Assembly: GCA_026936335.1 (NCBI GenBank)
Contig: JAPMXV010000003.1
Coordinates: 248,001 to 312,000 of the forward strand
Source: Mantamonas sphyraenae
Lineage: Eukaryota; CRuMs; Mantamonadidae
Direction: 5' to 3'
Length of the DNA: 64,000 bases
The position numbers were made by a program, and so were the translations under genes. Positions 21,582 to 31,641 of the stretch are shown here, one piece after another (the stretch's first letter is position 1; each line of letters opens with the position of its first letter). The notes below the pieces were generated by a model, which did not search any database, was not told where the DNA came from, and was given only the letters and a program-made list of their open reading frames with translations.

Positions 21582-22610
21582 ATGGCTGGGCCAGGAAGGC
21601 CGATCTGTTTGCAGTTTGCGCGGGGCAAGTGCAACCAGGGGCCAAACTGCACCTTCCGGCACGACAGGGTCACCGACGACGACGAGGCCAAACTCGACGC
21701 CTCTGTGGATGTGTTTGGAAGGCAAAGGACAGGGTGAGTGAGTGGTGACAGGAGGGGTCAGGCACAGGACGAGTGGGGAGTGGGGAGAGTCGGAAGGTGG
21801 GCGCTGACCAGGAACGCCGGTAGCACGTACAAGGGAGACATGGGCGGAGTGGGTAGCTTTGAGCGGGAAAACAAGACACTGTATGTGAATGGGTTCCAGG
21901 AAGTGGATGGGATGTCCGTGGAGGAACTGGTGGGCCAGCAGTTTGCAGAGTGGGGCGAGTTGGAGGAGCTGCGAGTGTTTCCCTCGCGTGGCTTTGCCTT
22001 TGTCACCTACCGACTGCGTGCGGCGGCAGAATTTGCCAAAGAGGCAATGATGAACCAGGACATGGGACATGGGGAGTGGTTGAATGTGCGCTGGGCCACA
22101 GAGGACACAAACGAGAAGGCGAAGAAGCGCAAACGAAGAGACATGGAACGGGACTTTGTGGAGGCGGTGCAACACCATCAAGCAGTGCAACAGGCTCAAA
22201 TCATGCAGGCATACTATGGGATGGATGGGGGTGGTGTGGGGTATGGGGCAGAGGAGGAGGAGGAGGAGGAGGAGGCGGTTCCTGCATCGAAACGTGGTCG
22301 GATAGAGGCAGATGAGGATGATCACGCACAGACACACACGTCATCCTCCAACACTGCACCTCCACCTGCTGCACCTCCCCTCCCACCCTCGCTCGTGTCG
22401 TCGTCCACCATGCACACTCAGGAGGAGGAAGAGGAGGAAGGGACAAACGGAGGGCCACCGAAACCCAAAGTGCGGTCATCGGTGCTCCTTGCGGCGCGGC
22501 AACAAGTTCAACAACAACACACAGAAAGCAGTGCAAAAGACACAGGAGCAGTGGCTTCATTGGCTGGATATGCATCGTCGGACGATGAAGATGAGGATGA
22601 AGAAGAATGA
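21582..22610 (+). CDS. CWC2: Pre-mRNA splicing factor Cwc2 (CCCH zinc finger and RRM)
   Basis: Cwc2 (the fungal counterpart of RBM22) is an NTC-associated protein that contacts U6 snRNA and the intron at the spliceosome's catalytic centre. Exons are 21582-21733 and 21824-22610 (312 aa, phase 2). The CCCH finger reads CLQFARGKCNQGPNCTFRH, followed by DVFGRQR. Exon 2 opens with TYKGDMGGVGSF, the invariant Cwc2 linker, then an RRM (KTLYVNGF as RNP2, RGFAFVTYR as RNP1) and LNVRWATEDTN. The C-terminal part is acidic and Ser/Pro-rich. A possible earlier acceptor (CCAG, exon from 21812) would add four residues in frame. The CTGAC at 21804-21808 lies too close to that site, so the later TAG is preferred. 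Confidence 0.9.
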
Positions 22611-22637
22611 ATTGGAAAACACCCAGCAGCAGCCGCG

Positions 22638-23900
22638 TCACTGGAAAAAGTCGCCATGGTGGTCCATGATCCACTCTGCAATGGCAAGGGAGGAGGTGGC
22701 TGCAGGCGATGGGGCGTTGCGCACGTGGAGGACGTCGTCTTCGCGATCGATGACGAAATCGTCGACCATGTTGCCGTCTGTGTCGAGGGCCATGGCACGC
22801 ACTCCCGAACGCCAGCCTGTGATCTGATCGGCGTCGACGTCGACATAGGCACGCACCTTGTCCAGGTATCGTTCGACAGAGAGGTCGGACAGGAACATGT
22901 CCACGCCGTAGCCAAGGTTGCGGGCCACGAGTTTGCGCACTCCCGGGTGGGTTGCCATGCCCCACACTTCTCCCACATCGACGTCGGACACACGGTATCC
23001 TTCACGGTGGGTGGCCAACACGGCGTTGGGGCCCAGGATGACACTGCCATCAAGCTGTTTGGTGACGTGGACGCCCAGAAACGGAAAACGGGGATCAGGA
23101 ACCGGGTAGATCATGCCCCGCACCAACGGGGCGTCGGTACGATGGAACGACCCACGTACAGGCACAATGCGTGGTTCCTTGGCCTGTGCCAATGTGTCCG
23201 AGTGCAACCCAGCACAAACGACAACACGTGCAGCCTCAATGCGCGCGTGGGCTCCCTGGGTGTGCACCACGACGGCAGAGGTATCGCTGCTGGCACCGTT
23301 GCCACCGTTCATCGCCTGTGGCTTCTGCCGCTGTTCGATGCGAGTGACCCGATGGCCACACAGCACACGTGAGTTTGGCGTGTGGCCCTCCACAAGCTGG
23401 CTGAGGGTCTGTGTCATGCCGTGCCACGAGGCAATGCCCGTGTTTGGCGAGTACACCGCACTGACGCCGTGTTGCAACGCTGGTTCGATCTGTTGCATGT
23501 CATTCAGACTGTCCATCCATTCCAATTCCACTCCGTTGTGTTGGCCACGTTCGTACAGCGCCCGCAGCCGCGTGTCTTCCTCTTTGTTCAGGGCGACCAC
23601 CAGCTTGCCGCACCGTTCGTGTGCCACCCCATGTTCCTCCAGAAACGTGTATGCCATGTCCGCACCCTTTACACACAGTTGTGCCTTGAGGGAACCCGGG
23701 GTGTAGTACAATCCACTGTGGATGACATTGGACGAGTGTGACGACTGGTGTTGTCCCACCTCCCCCTCCTTGTCCAGCAACACCACATCCATGCCCGTGG
23801 TGCGTTGGATCGCATGTGCCACAGCAGACCCAACAATCCCTGCCCCCACAACCACACAGTCTGTGCGCAACGCCACACTCATGGTGTGCAGTGTCTGCAA
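22638..23900 (-). CDS. L2HGDH: L-2-hydroxyglutarate dehydrogenase (FAD-dependent, mitochondrial)
   Basis: This enzyme oxidises L-2-hydroxyglutarate to 2-oxoglutarate, removing a by-product of malate and lactate dehydrogenases. The 420-aa single-exon protein is a DAO-type flavoenzyme. The dinucleotide fold is VVVGAGIVGSAVAHAI (about residues 15-32). HQSSHSSNVIHSGLYYTPGSLKAQLC matches the family FAD/substrate region, with RCGKLVVA and NTGIASW downstream. GWRSGVRAMALDTDG lies near the C terminus. Its length is typical for the family. Met 1 at 23900 or Met 7 at 23882 could start it; the short N terminus is not an obvious mitochondrial leader, so location is uncertain. The stop lies 27 bp from the Cwc2 stop (convergent). 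Confidence 0.92.
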   Translation of the reverse strand: MQTLHTMSVALRTDCVVVGAGIVGSAVAHAIQRTTGMDVVLLDKEGEVGQHQSSHSSNVIHSGLYYTPGSLKAQLCVKGADMAYTFLEEHGVAHERCGKLVVALNKEEDTRLRALYERGQHNGVELEWMDSLNDMQQIEPALQHGVSAVYSPNTGIASWHGMTQTLSQLVEGHTPNSRVLCGHRVTRIEQRQKPQAMNGGNGASSDTSAVVVHTQGAHARIEAARVVVCAGLHSDTLAQAKEPRIVPVRGSFHRTDAPLVRGMIYPVPDPRFPFLGVHVTKQLDGSVILGPNAVLATHREGYRVSDVDVGEVWGMATHPGVRKLVARNLGYGVDMFLSDLSVERYLDKVRAYVDVDADQITGWRSGVRAMALDTDGNMVDDFVIDREDDVLHVRNAPSPAATSSLAIAEWIMDHHGDFFQ

Positions 23901-23997
23901 AAGTGTTGCGCTCCATCGCGCGGATTGTGCTCGTCATCTCTTTCTATGCTGTTCATTCTGCCCCCCACGCACACCATTGGAACCCACCTCTCTTGAC

Positions 23998-25349
23998 TTA
24001 GGCCACCGCTTTGGCGTTCAATTCGTCCCGTTCGCTCTTGCGCTCTGCTGTTTCGATGGTCTCTGTGCGATTGTACATCCACAAGCTGGTGCTGATGAGG
24101 GAGATGGATATGACTGTTTTCAGGGTGATTGCCTGGTCAAACATAAACGTGCTGGCAATGGCCGTGATCACCATCTCCATGCTCGACGCATACACCTTCC
24201 AGATGCTGCTCAGGTACTTGATGATCACCGACGTCACCACCCCGATGGCTGCCCCGTTCAGAATCACCAGAAAGGTCAGATTGGATCCCCACACATGTGC
24301 AATGACGCGTGACGTGTCGTCCAGGCTGCCCGTGAACACCACCAGGGCCAGGCCGTTGAAGACAATGGAGGCCCCGCACAAAAACACCATCTGCAAGGAG
24401 AGAGGCATGGTGCCTGCCGTTTTCTTCACCAGGAATTCGTTGTACACGCCTGCCAATGAGCTGAGAAAGGCTTCGGAGGCGACAATGGGCAAGAGATCGA
24501 GGTTTTTCAGCATGGTGCCCACGTCGGGATCCCACTCCTTGACAAAGCAGCCCACCATCAACACCATCAGCGCAATCCACTTGCTACGCCCCAACTGTCG
24601 ACCAAACGTGTACTGGTACAGCAGCGCCGTAAACAGCACTCGCATGTTCAGCAGCTCCTCAAACGCCCCGGCGTCGAGGTAGATGAGCGAGATGAAGATC
24701 CCGTTGTTGTACACGCAATAAATAAGTGCAGGGATGCCAAACAGCATTCCCTGCCGCATGTTTCGTCCCAACACACTCCATGCCTGCGATGGTGAATCTC
24801 TGTGTAACGTGTGTCGTTTTCCTGTGTCAGTCCTGCGCTCGCCGCCGTTTGACCCACGCGCTCGAAGCTACACATGGCGCTGTCGCCCGCCTTTGGGCTT
24901 GTGACAACAGCAAAGAGCCGTGTGTGACTCGCACTGCCGTTTCTACACGCATGCACACAGTCATTGGGAACACGTTGGTTTGCACCATGGACAACGTACG
25001 ACTCTGTAAAGAACTGCAGCAGGCAAAAACTAAACTTGAGGACTTCGGTGAGCAAGACCACAGCCGAGATTTCGTGCTGGTAGCCAGCCTGGCGATGCTG
25101 TGTGGTGCGGATGAACAACGCCTGTGCGCTTTCCATGACGCTGTAGCAGACAAGAAAGAGGAGCAAGCCATTGTGGCTAAACTCTGGCGACTGGCCCTGT
25201 TTGGCTGGCAACGGGGAACCGCGGTGGCCATCCGCCTCCTCCACCTCGTCCGTCTCTCCCACCGCCACACGCACCGCAGACACATTCGAGCTGTTCAAAA
25301 AGCGTGACCCATTGGCCTCGTCCTCGTCGCTGCTGTCCGAGTGATGCAT
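23998..25349 (-). CDS. Nucleotide-sugar transporter (SLC35A-type)
   Basis: Multi-pass Golgi or ER transporter of the SLC35/nucleotide-sugar family, exchanging a nucleotide sugar for the matching nucleoside monophosphate. Exons are 25349-25000 and 24799-23998 (383 aa, phase 2; donor GTACGT, acceptor TTACACAG). The N terminus is an acidic cytosolic tail. TM1 reads LLLFLVCYSVMESAQALFI, followed by SAVVLLTEVLKFSFCLLQFF with the characteristic TE-x-LK of the SLC35A group. Downstream segments include GIPALIYCVYNNGIFISLIYLDA, IALMVLMVGCFVKEW, LNGAAIGVVTSVIIKYLSS and ITAIASTFMFDQAI. Eight to ten TM helices are visible. The substrate cannot be told from sequence; UDP-galactose, CMP-sialate and UDP-GlcNAc carriers all look similar here. 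Confidence 0.85.
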
Positions 25350-25481
25350 CCGCTTTCCAGCTTGCTCCTGCCTCTGTGCGCAGTGCGAGGATTTGCCTTG
25401 CTCAGGGTGGCGATGCCCCGCCCATTGTTGGGCAGTGTGGATAATTGAGTGTATGGTTCACTTTGTGTGTGCAGTTCCCTG

Positions 25482-25483
<2 letters not shown>

Positions 25484-25512
<29 letters not shown>
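25484..25512. repeat. (GT)n microsatellite
   Basis: About 14 GT units in the gap between the transporter start and the glycosyltransferase stop. Similar shorter tracts occur in introns at 9461-9480, 7681-7710 and 34819-34836. Confidence 0.9.
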
Positions 25513-25545
25513 GTGTGGATTTCGAGCAAACCATTCAATTGTACA

Positions 25546-27928
25546 TTACTCGCCCATGAATGGGATGACAACCATTTGTGCAGCCAAAGACAGCACGTAG
25601 ACACCGAGCATCCACATGATGAGTCGTTGGCGGACATAGATGCGTGTGCGGAGGTACAGGCCGGCGAGGGCAGTGAGGACGACAGCGCGGATGTTGGCCC
25701 AGAGAAACAGATCACCTGTGCTGCGTGCATACTGGCTGGTGATCTTGTCCAGGTCCTGTTTGATAAACACGGTGCGGTTGAACACCAGCAACTCGTCCAC
25801 CGTGCCAGTGAGGTACTCGTTGTCGTCCGTACGAGGCTTGCGTTCCACGCGCGGCTCCCGTGTGCCCACCCACAATCCCGTCACCAGCGGCGCCTCGGCC
25901 ACATCCATTTCCCATTCCAGCGTGGCCACGTGCTTCTTGTCCGTGCCCAGCACCAAGCTGCCGTGACGCGTCAGATGGTTGAACAACAGCCTGTGCCATC
26001 CCGATCCGCACAGATCCACCTGCTCCAGGTTGGTCTTGCCCCCCACGGGTGTCTTCATGTCTCCGGCGTTGTGTAGAGTCATTGTCCACGACGTCTCCCC
26101 GGTTTCCGTCACCACCGTGTGTGCCGTCAGCTGCGCACCGTTGGACAGCATCAACGTCCACAGCGACTGCGTTTTGCCCTTCTCGCATGCATACGAGTCC
26201 AAATGCACCCACAGCGACACTGCCAGTTCCCTCATGTAGAGGTTGCTGGGCATCGGAACAAACAGATCCGCCTTGCGTTCCGCCTTCAGAAGCAGGCCGG
26301 TCCCGTGGTACCCCTGCGTGGAATGAGAGAGTGTGAGTGTGTGTTGAGGGTTGGGTGCATGGATAAATCGCATCGGTTGCCATTGCCACTCACTCGCATT
26401 TGCAATCCGTTGTGGTTGTACCCGTGCAGTTTGGAACCCGAGTGCTCAACCAGACGCAGACCGTCGTCCACACGCATGTTCCAATACCCAACTGTGTGGT
26501 GTGCGGTATTGTGGTTCATGCAACAAGGGCATGTGATGTGTCAGCGTCACACAGCTCTGTCTCCCCACCCTTTCCCCCCCCCGTCTCTATCCATCGTTCT
26601 GTTCCAACAACTCACCCAAACCATGCGGGTTGTACTGGATGGGCAGATGCTTGCACGACGACACATCCAACTGCTCCTCAGGAACAAAGAAGCGACGCAC
26701 TTCGCAGTTGAACGAAGAGTCGACGTTGACGACGTGGCGTTCGGTGAGGTCGTTGAGGAAAAAGTCGATGGAGGCACTCTCCCACAAGTGGGTGGCGTAG
26801 TTGTTCTTGTAGTCGTAATCCTTGAGTAGAAAGGCCTTTTTGAGGCCCTCATTGTCCCACAGCGGCCAAAAGAAGCGATCGTGTGGCAGGATGGTGATGG
26901 ACGACGGATCTTCCTTGGCCATCTTGGCGGGCAGAATCACGCTGTGATAGTTCCACTGCTTGCCCGAGAACGATTTGTACTGTGCCAACCACCGCGTGGC
27001 AAACCTGGAATGGGGTTTCGACAGCATCACGGCGTTGCACAGGCCAATGCGTCCGTTCTCGCCCTCCTGGCCCATCACGAACGAGTTGCCCTGGAGCAAG
27101 TCGTCAAACGATTTCAGCGAGATCACATCCACGTCCTGCAATGGTTCATCCCAAGAAAAAACGCACACACGTAGGGTGTCAGCATGTGTTGTATGTTGTC
27201 TCACACCCGAGTGTGCATGTGTCACGCCCTGTGTCCTGGCCCCAGCGCCGGTGCAGCCTTTTCCGTTCCAAGACCCCGAGCTCGCGCGCGCATGGGCGAC
27301 GGCCACCGGAAAAAGCGGACCCTGGCTTTGGGGACTGTGGGTTGTGGGGAAACGTGCGCGCAGGGGGGCCACTTACCATGTAGATGCCACCGTAGGAGAT
27401 GAGGGCAGTGAGGCGAATGATGTCTGCCTTGTGGGCAAAGTGTTCGACGGGGTTGCAGTAGACCTGGGTGGGAAGGTCGACCTTGTTGAGCAGGAGCATG
27501 GGCTTGGCCTTGGCCCACCACTCACCCTGTGGTTCGTAGTGGTAATGCAGAATGATGCAATTGGGCTGGATGGTCTTTTGGGCAGACAGCACCGCCAGGT
27601 ACTGGATGATGGAGAAGTGTGTTTTGCGGTTCTCCTTGCTTGGCTTCTCCAGCCCAAAGATAAAGTGAACAATCTTGGGAATGGAGGTGCTACGTGAGCC
27701 ACCCTGCGCCTCAAAGCCCTCCTTGCCTCCACTGTACGACGGTGCCGATCCCATGCACTTGGCCAGCAGCTTGGGGTCCACTTGCATCTCCGGTCCCTGC
27801 TCACAGTTGGGTTCAGCCGCCGCCACATCCGCCCCCACCACTGCCACCACGCTGCTCATGCACACCGCCACAAGCGCCGTGCACGCAACCATGCCAATCA
27901 ACCATGCACATGATCGTTTTGCCAACAT
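25546..27928 (-). CDS. DXD glycosyltransferase fused to a LamG-like domain and C-terminal TM segments
   Basis: Type II membrane protein, 645 aa, exons 27928-27377, 27135-26616, 26491-26394 and 26313-25546 (phases 0, 1, 0). The signal anchor is at residues 6-32 (CAWLIGMVACTALVAVC). The catalytic region resembles DXD-sugar-binding transferases of the GT32/Och1 type: IPKIVHFIFGLEKPS, HKADIIRLTALISYGGIYM, then DVDV encoded exactly at the exon 1-exon 2 junction. Residues from about 357 form a concanavalin-A/LamG-like sandwich (YWNMRVDDGLRLVEHSGSK, LWVHLDS, TGTVDELLVFN). Two C-terminal hydrophobic segments follow (ANIRAVVLTALAGLYL, MLGVYVLSLAAQMVVI). A Met at 27973 would add 15 residues but has a weaker start context. 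The substrate is unknown; a Golgi location is inferred. Confidence 0.75.
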
Positions 27929-27969
27929 TGTCGTCCTCCTCGGCTTCGCCGTTGGCCCTTGCCGCGCAC

Positions 27970-28015
27970 ACATGGATGATGGATGAGATGGATGAGATGG
28001 ATGAGATGGATGGTG
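27970..28015. repeat. Short tandem repeat, 9-bp unit ATGGATGAG
   Basis: Four near-identical head-to-tail copies upstream of the glycosyltransferase start. The copy number looks prone to slippage. Confidence 0.8.
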
Positions 28016-28140
28016 AAGTTCAATGGAAGGGTTCGCATGGACAAGGTCAAGGGGAAGGGGTTGCTGTGCTGGGTCCCACACATTCACTGTCCTTCCCCCT
28101 CCTCTCCTCTCCTCGGGCGTCGTCTGCTCCGCTCACCTCC

Positions 28141-31100
28141 TCACCTCGACACAATCTCCAACACAGACAGGAGTTCCTCCACATCCGAGGTGGGTGTGGT
28201 GCCCTGCATGAGCATCTGCAGGTCTGTCTTGAGCACACGCACCTTTTTGCTTGCATCACGCGCACCCATGGTGCCACCTCCCTGCGTGTCGACCACAGGT
28301 GCGTCGCTGAGGCGTTCAAACGAACTCTGCAGTGCCTCAGTCATGACTTGCAGGCGGTCGTGCATGTCATCCATCATCCCTGCGGGCAGATGGCTCTCCT
28401 TGCAATTGAGCACCACGGACACCAGGATGACCAGTGCCTCGTGGTAGTCGCTCAGATCAAAGTTGTTCTTGCGATCCGGCACCACTGCCTCATCCAACAG
28501 TGGCCCCAGCTGCTCCTTGCGCACTTCGGCCATCCACTGCCTGCAATGGGCCCCAAACTCACTGGCAGGCACCTTGGCTGCCAGTTGCGACGCCTGCTCA
28601 AAGAACTGCGCATACATGCGTCGTTGGACAAGCGAGTTGAGATACAATCGCCACACCGTCACACTGACAATCTCGCTGTGGTCGCGCACCACCTCTGCAA
28701 TCGATGCCATGGGCTTGGGACGCGACAGCAGCGACAACACTTCCCGCTTGAGACGCAGCTGCGACAACACAAACTTGCCGTTGGCCAGCTGCGACTCGGC
28801 CATCCCCTGCAACTTGACCAACTGTTGCGATTCCGCCTCGCTGTGGCCCTGGTAGATCGTGGGGTGCAACGCAGTGTGTGCCACGGGTACAAACTCGCTG
28901 AACCGCCCGTTGCGTTGGTACAACTCGGCCAGCTGGATCACCTGGCTGAGCCCCGTGAGGAAGTCGTAACACAGCAGCTGTTCCACCATCTGTTGCACCA
29001 CCCCAATGCCCAGAAACGCTGCATCCTGGTCCAGAATCATTCGGATGCTCTCTTGCATCTCCATGATCCCGGCCCCGTCTTCGCTCTCGATGCGAATCAC
29101 AAGTTGCAACTTCATGCGCATCATTTCCATCTGTTTCAACAGCTCGATGCTGATGCCCTCAATCGCCAGTTCCGGAATGTTGGGCGACACTCCGCTGCAC
29201 AGCGTGGTCAGATCCTCCACAAAATCGGCTTTCGTGAAGCCTGCCCCACCTGCCCCCGTCTTGCCTCCCGGACCATCACCCACCCCTGTTCCATCGCCAC
29301 CGTTCCCATGGCCGTTGCCATCACCCTCGTCATGACCCTCGTCGTCGTCGTCGTCGTCATCCTCGTCTGTGTCGTCGTCTTCGCCCATGAGGATGCCACT
29401 ATGACCCTGGCGCTGCTGTTTGCGGGCACGCTTCTGACTGCGCCTGAGACGAGCCTGCTCCTCGTCATGCTCGTCCTCTTCGACAATGGCAAGGAGTTCC
29501 TCGATGGAGAGGACGTAGGGGCTCTCGATGGGCATGCAGCTCTGGAGGATTTCCAGGGCCTGTTTGTTCTTCTTCTCCTCGTGCAGCTGGGAGGCAATCT
29601 CGATGGCGAGCTCAAAGGCACGCTTGAAGTTGCGCATGTGCAGCAACAGCTGCAACTTGCGCTCCTGTACAGTGTCGCCCTGAGAGGAGGGCTGTTGCAC
29701 GCTGAGGGGTTCCATGAAATGTTGGGCAAAGCCCAAGGAGACGAGTTCGCCCTTGGCACTCATGCCCACGGCCTGCAGGGGACTGAAGATGCTAAAGTCC
29801 ACCCCCACCACCGAGTCCACAAACAACACGTCCTGGTGCTGCTGCGTGGCCAGCAGGTAATGCGGGCCCAGCCGGGTGTTCCATATGTTCATGTTCCAGT
29901 CAAGGGAGCCTGTGGCAAGCATGTCACAGTGCAGCCTGGACCAGGCCACCGACGTGACACTGTTTGTGTGTCCAGCCATGGTCACCATGGCACTGCGCAC
30001 ACAGCGCACATCCCACACCTTTGCCACGCCGTCATCGCCACAGCTGGCAATCCAGTACGGCACCAGTGGGTTCCATGCAAGATCGCGAATGCTATCCGTG
30101 TGCGCCTCGGCAATCTTGATCACCGCCGGGGTGTCGGTGTCACCCAGGCATCGCGTGTCGAGTATTTTCAGGTTCTGTCGAACACCACCGATGACAAACT
30201 GGCTGGTGGTATGTGGGTTCCATGCACACGCATGCAGGGCAAAGCTGGACCCCTTTTCACTCAGCAGGGGTTCCTTTCCGTGTTCCATGTCCCACACGTG
30301 CAGGTTGTAGTTCTCCAAACACACAAAGGTGCCCGGTTGGCGTGGATTCACACGCACCCGATTGACACGCGACGAGTACATGGCCTTGCCCGGCGGCGGC
30401 GACGGGGCCACAAACTCACTGGTGTCCCCCAGCTCCCGCTGGAACTTGGGCAACACAAACGCATGCGCATACTGCAACTGTTCCAATTCCACGGTTTGGC
30501 CGTCGGCGAGGGCGTGTGGATGCAGCCGGTGTGCATACACGGTGCCGTTTTGCGAGGCACTCAGGAGCAGATCGTTGTGCCAGCTGAGATCATACACAGG
30601 CCCCGGATGCCTGTACTTGTGTTCTCCAGGTTGGATGTTCTCCAACTCTTCCGCCGTCGGCGTGTGTTGCTCATGGGCACTGCTCTCTCGATAGTCCGAA
30701 CTGGACAACGACGCCTGCCGCCGATGCCCTCTGCCCTTGCGGCCCCCACCACCGGCCCCCTTGGCAGACGCCGACGACGACGATCCGCTGCGTTGAGTGA
30801 CCCCGCTGGAATAGGGTGAGATGTATGACGAAGAAGACAGGCTGTTGGCAGACGACAACGGCGCCGACGACTCTCCCGCGCCGCCGCCGCCGCCGCCGGA
30901 GGGCACCGGCACTCCGCCACGGTGGCCCGTGCTGAATGCCATCATGCGAATGTAGTGGTTGGATCCACTGCTGCCGCCAATGCCCCCAACGCACACGCAG
31001 TCGTAGTCCTGATGTTTGCCGAATGCCGAGATTTCACTCAGGCTCAGGTCTTGCTCAAACTGCTTCACTCGCAGATGAGGAATCGGCGTCCTGCGCACAA

Positions 31101-31427
31101 GGAAAAACGGCGTCAGTACGCACGGAGGAACAAGGTGGTGGATTGGAAAGATGGTTGATAGCATGTGAAGTGGATGGATGGTGGGTATGGATGCGATGTG
31201 GTGGCGAGATGGGCGACCTACTTGCGACAACGCAGCTCCAGGGGATTGCGCCAGGCGCTGAGATCAAGGGAACTGCCCGTGTCTTCGCCCTGGACAGAGT
31301 CACTGTCCTCCAACAGAGGTGTGGTCATGTATCCTGCATTGATGTGTGTGGATGACGAGGCAGACGCATCCATGGTGTCTGTGTCTGCCTGGTCGATGCC
31401 ACTGTACGCTCGGGAGCGGAACGACAT
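28141..31427 (-). CDS. WD40-repeat protein with helical C-terminal half, unknown (1051 aa)
   Basis: Exons are 31427-31222 and 31090-28141 (phase 2; donor GTAGGT, acceptor TGCGCAG). The N terminus is Ser/Thr/Asp-rich, then LELRCRKTPIPHLRVKQFEQDLSL. A glycine/serine low-complexity stretch precedes a propeller at about residues 195-470, with clear blades: VYDLSWHNDLLLSASQNGTV, HACAWNPHTTSQFVIGGVRQ, DSIRDLAWNPLVPYWIASCG with VWDVR, and SVTSVAWSRLHCDMLATGSLDWNMNIWNTR. The rest is alpha-helical (FKRAFELAIEIASQLHEEKKNKQALEIL), like the solenoid of coat or IFT proteins. It contains an Asp/Glu-rich insert at about 605-640. The layout, a propeller followed by a helical solenoid, suggests a membrane-trafficking or intraflagellar scaffold. 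I cannot assign an orthologue. Confidence 0.8.
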
Positions 31428-31641
31428 GGGTGAGCGTTGGGTTGCGTGGCACTTCGCACATCATCTTCACCAAGAACAGACACCCTGAGCAGTCATACGA
31501 CTGTCCTACGATACATGGTACCACGGAGTGTCTCACACATGGATCACAGAGGTGTCCCGGTCGGTCGCAAAGACCTGCGCAACAAGGGGCAAGCAAGCGT
31601 GTGTGGACAACACCCGAAAAGGGACAGTGTTGAGGTGAAGC
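31428..31641. promoter_or_regulatory. Divergent intergenic region, WD40 protein / unknown protein
   Basis: 214 bp between outward start codons. Contains CATACGACTGTCCTACGAT in the middle and no repeat or recognisable RNA gene. Confidence 0.45.

Noticed and set aside
27970..28015. Tandem copies considered as a CRISPR array
   Set aside because: Units are 9 bp and contiguous, without spacers; this is a microsatellite in a eukaryotic genome.
27694..30819. 1041-aa open frame on the plus strand opposite the WD40 and glycosyltransferase genes
   Set aside because: It spans two real genes and their intergenic gap and shows only His/Leu/Val-rich shadow composition.
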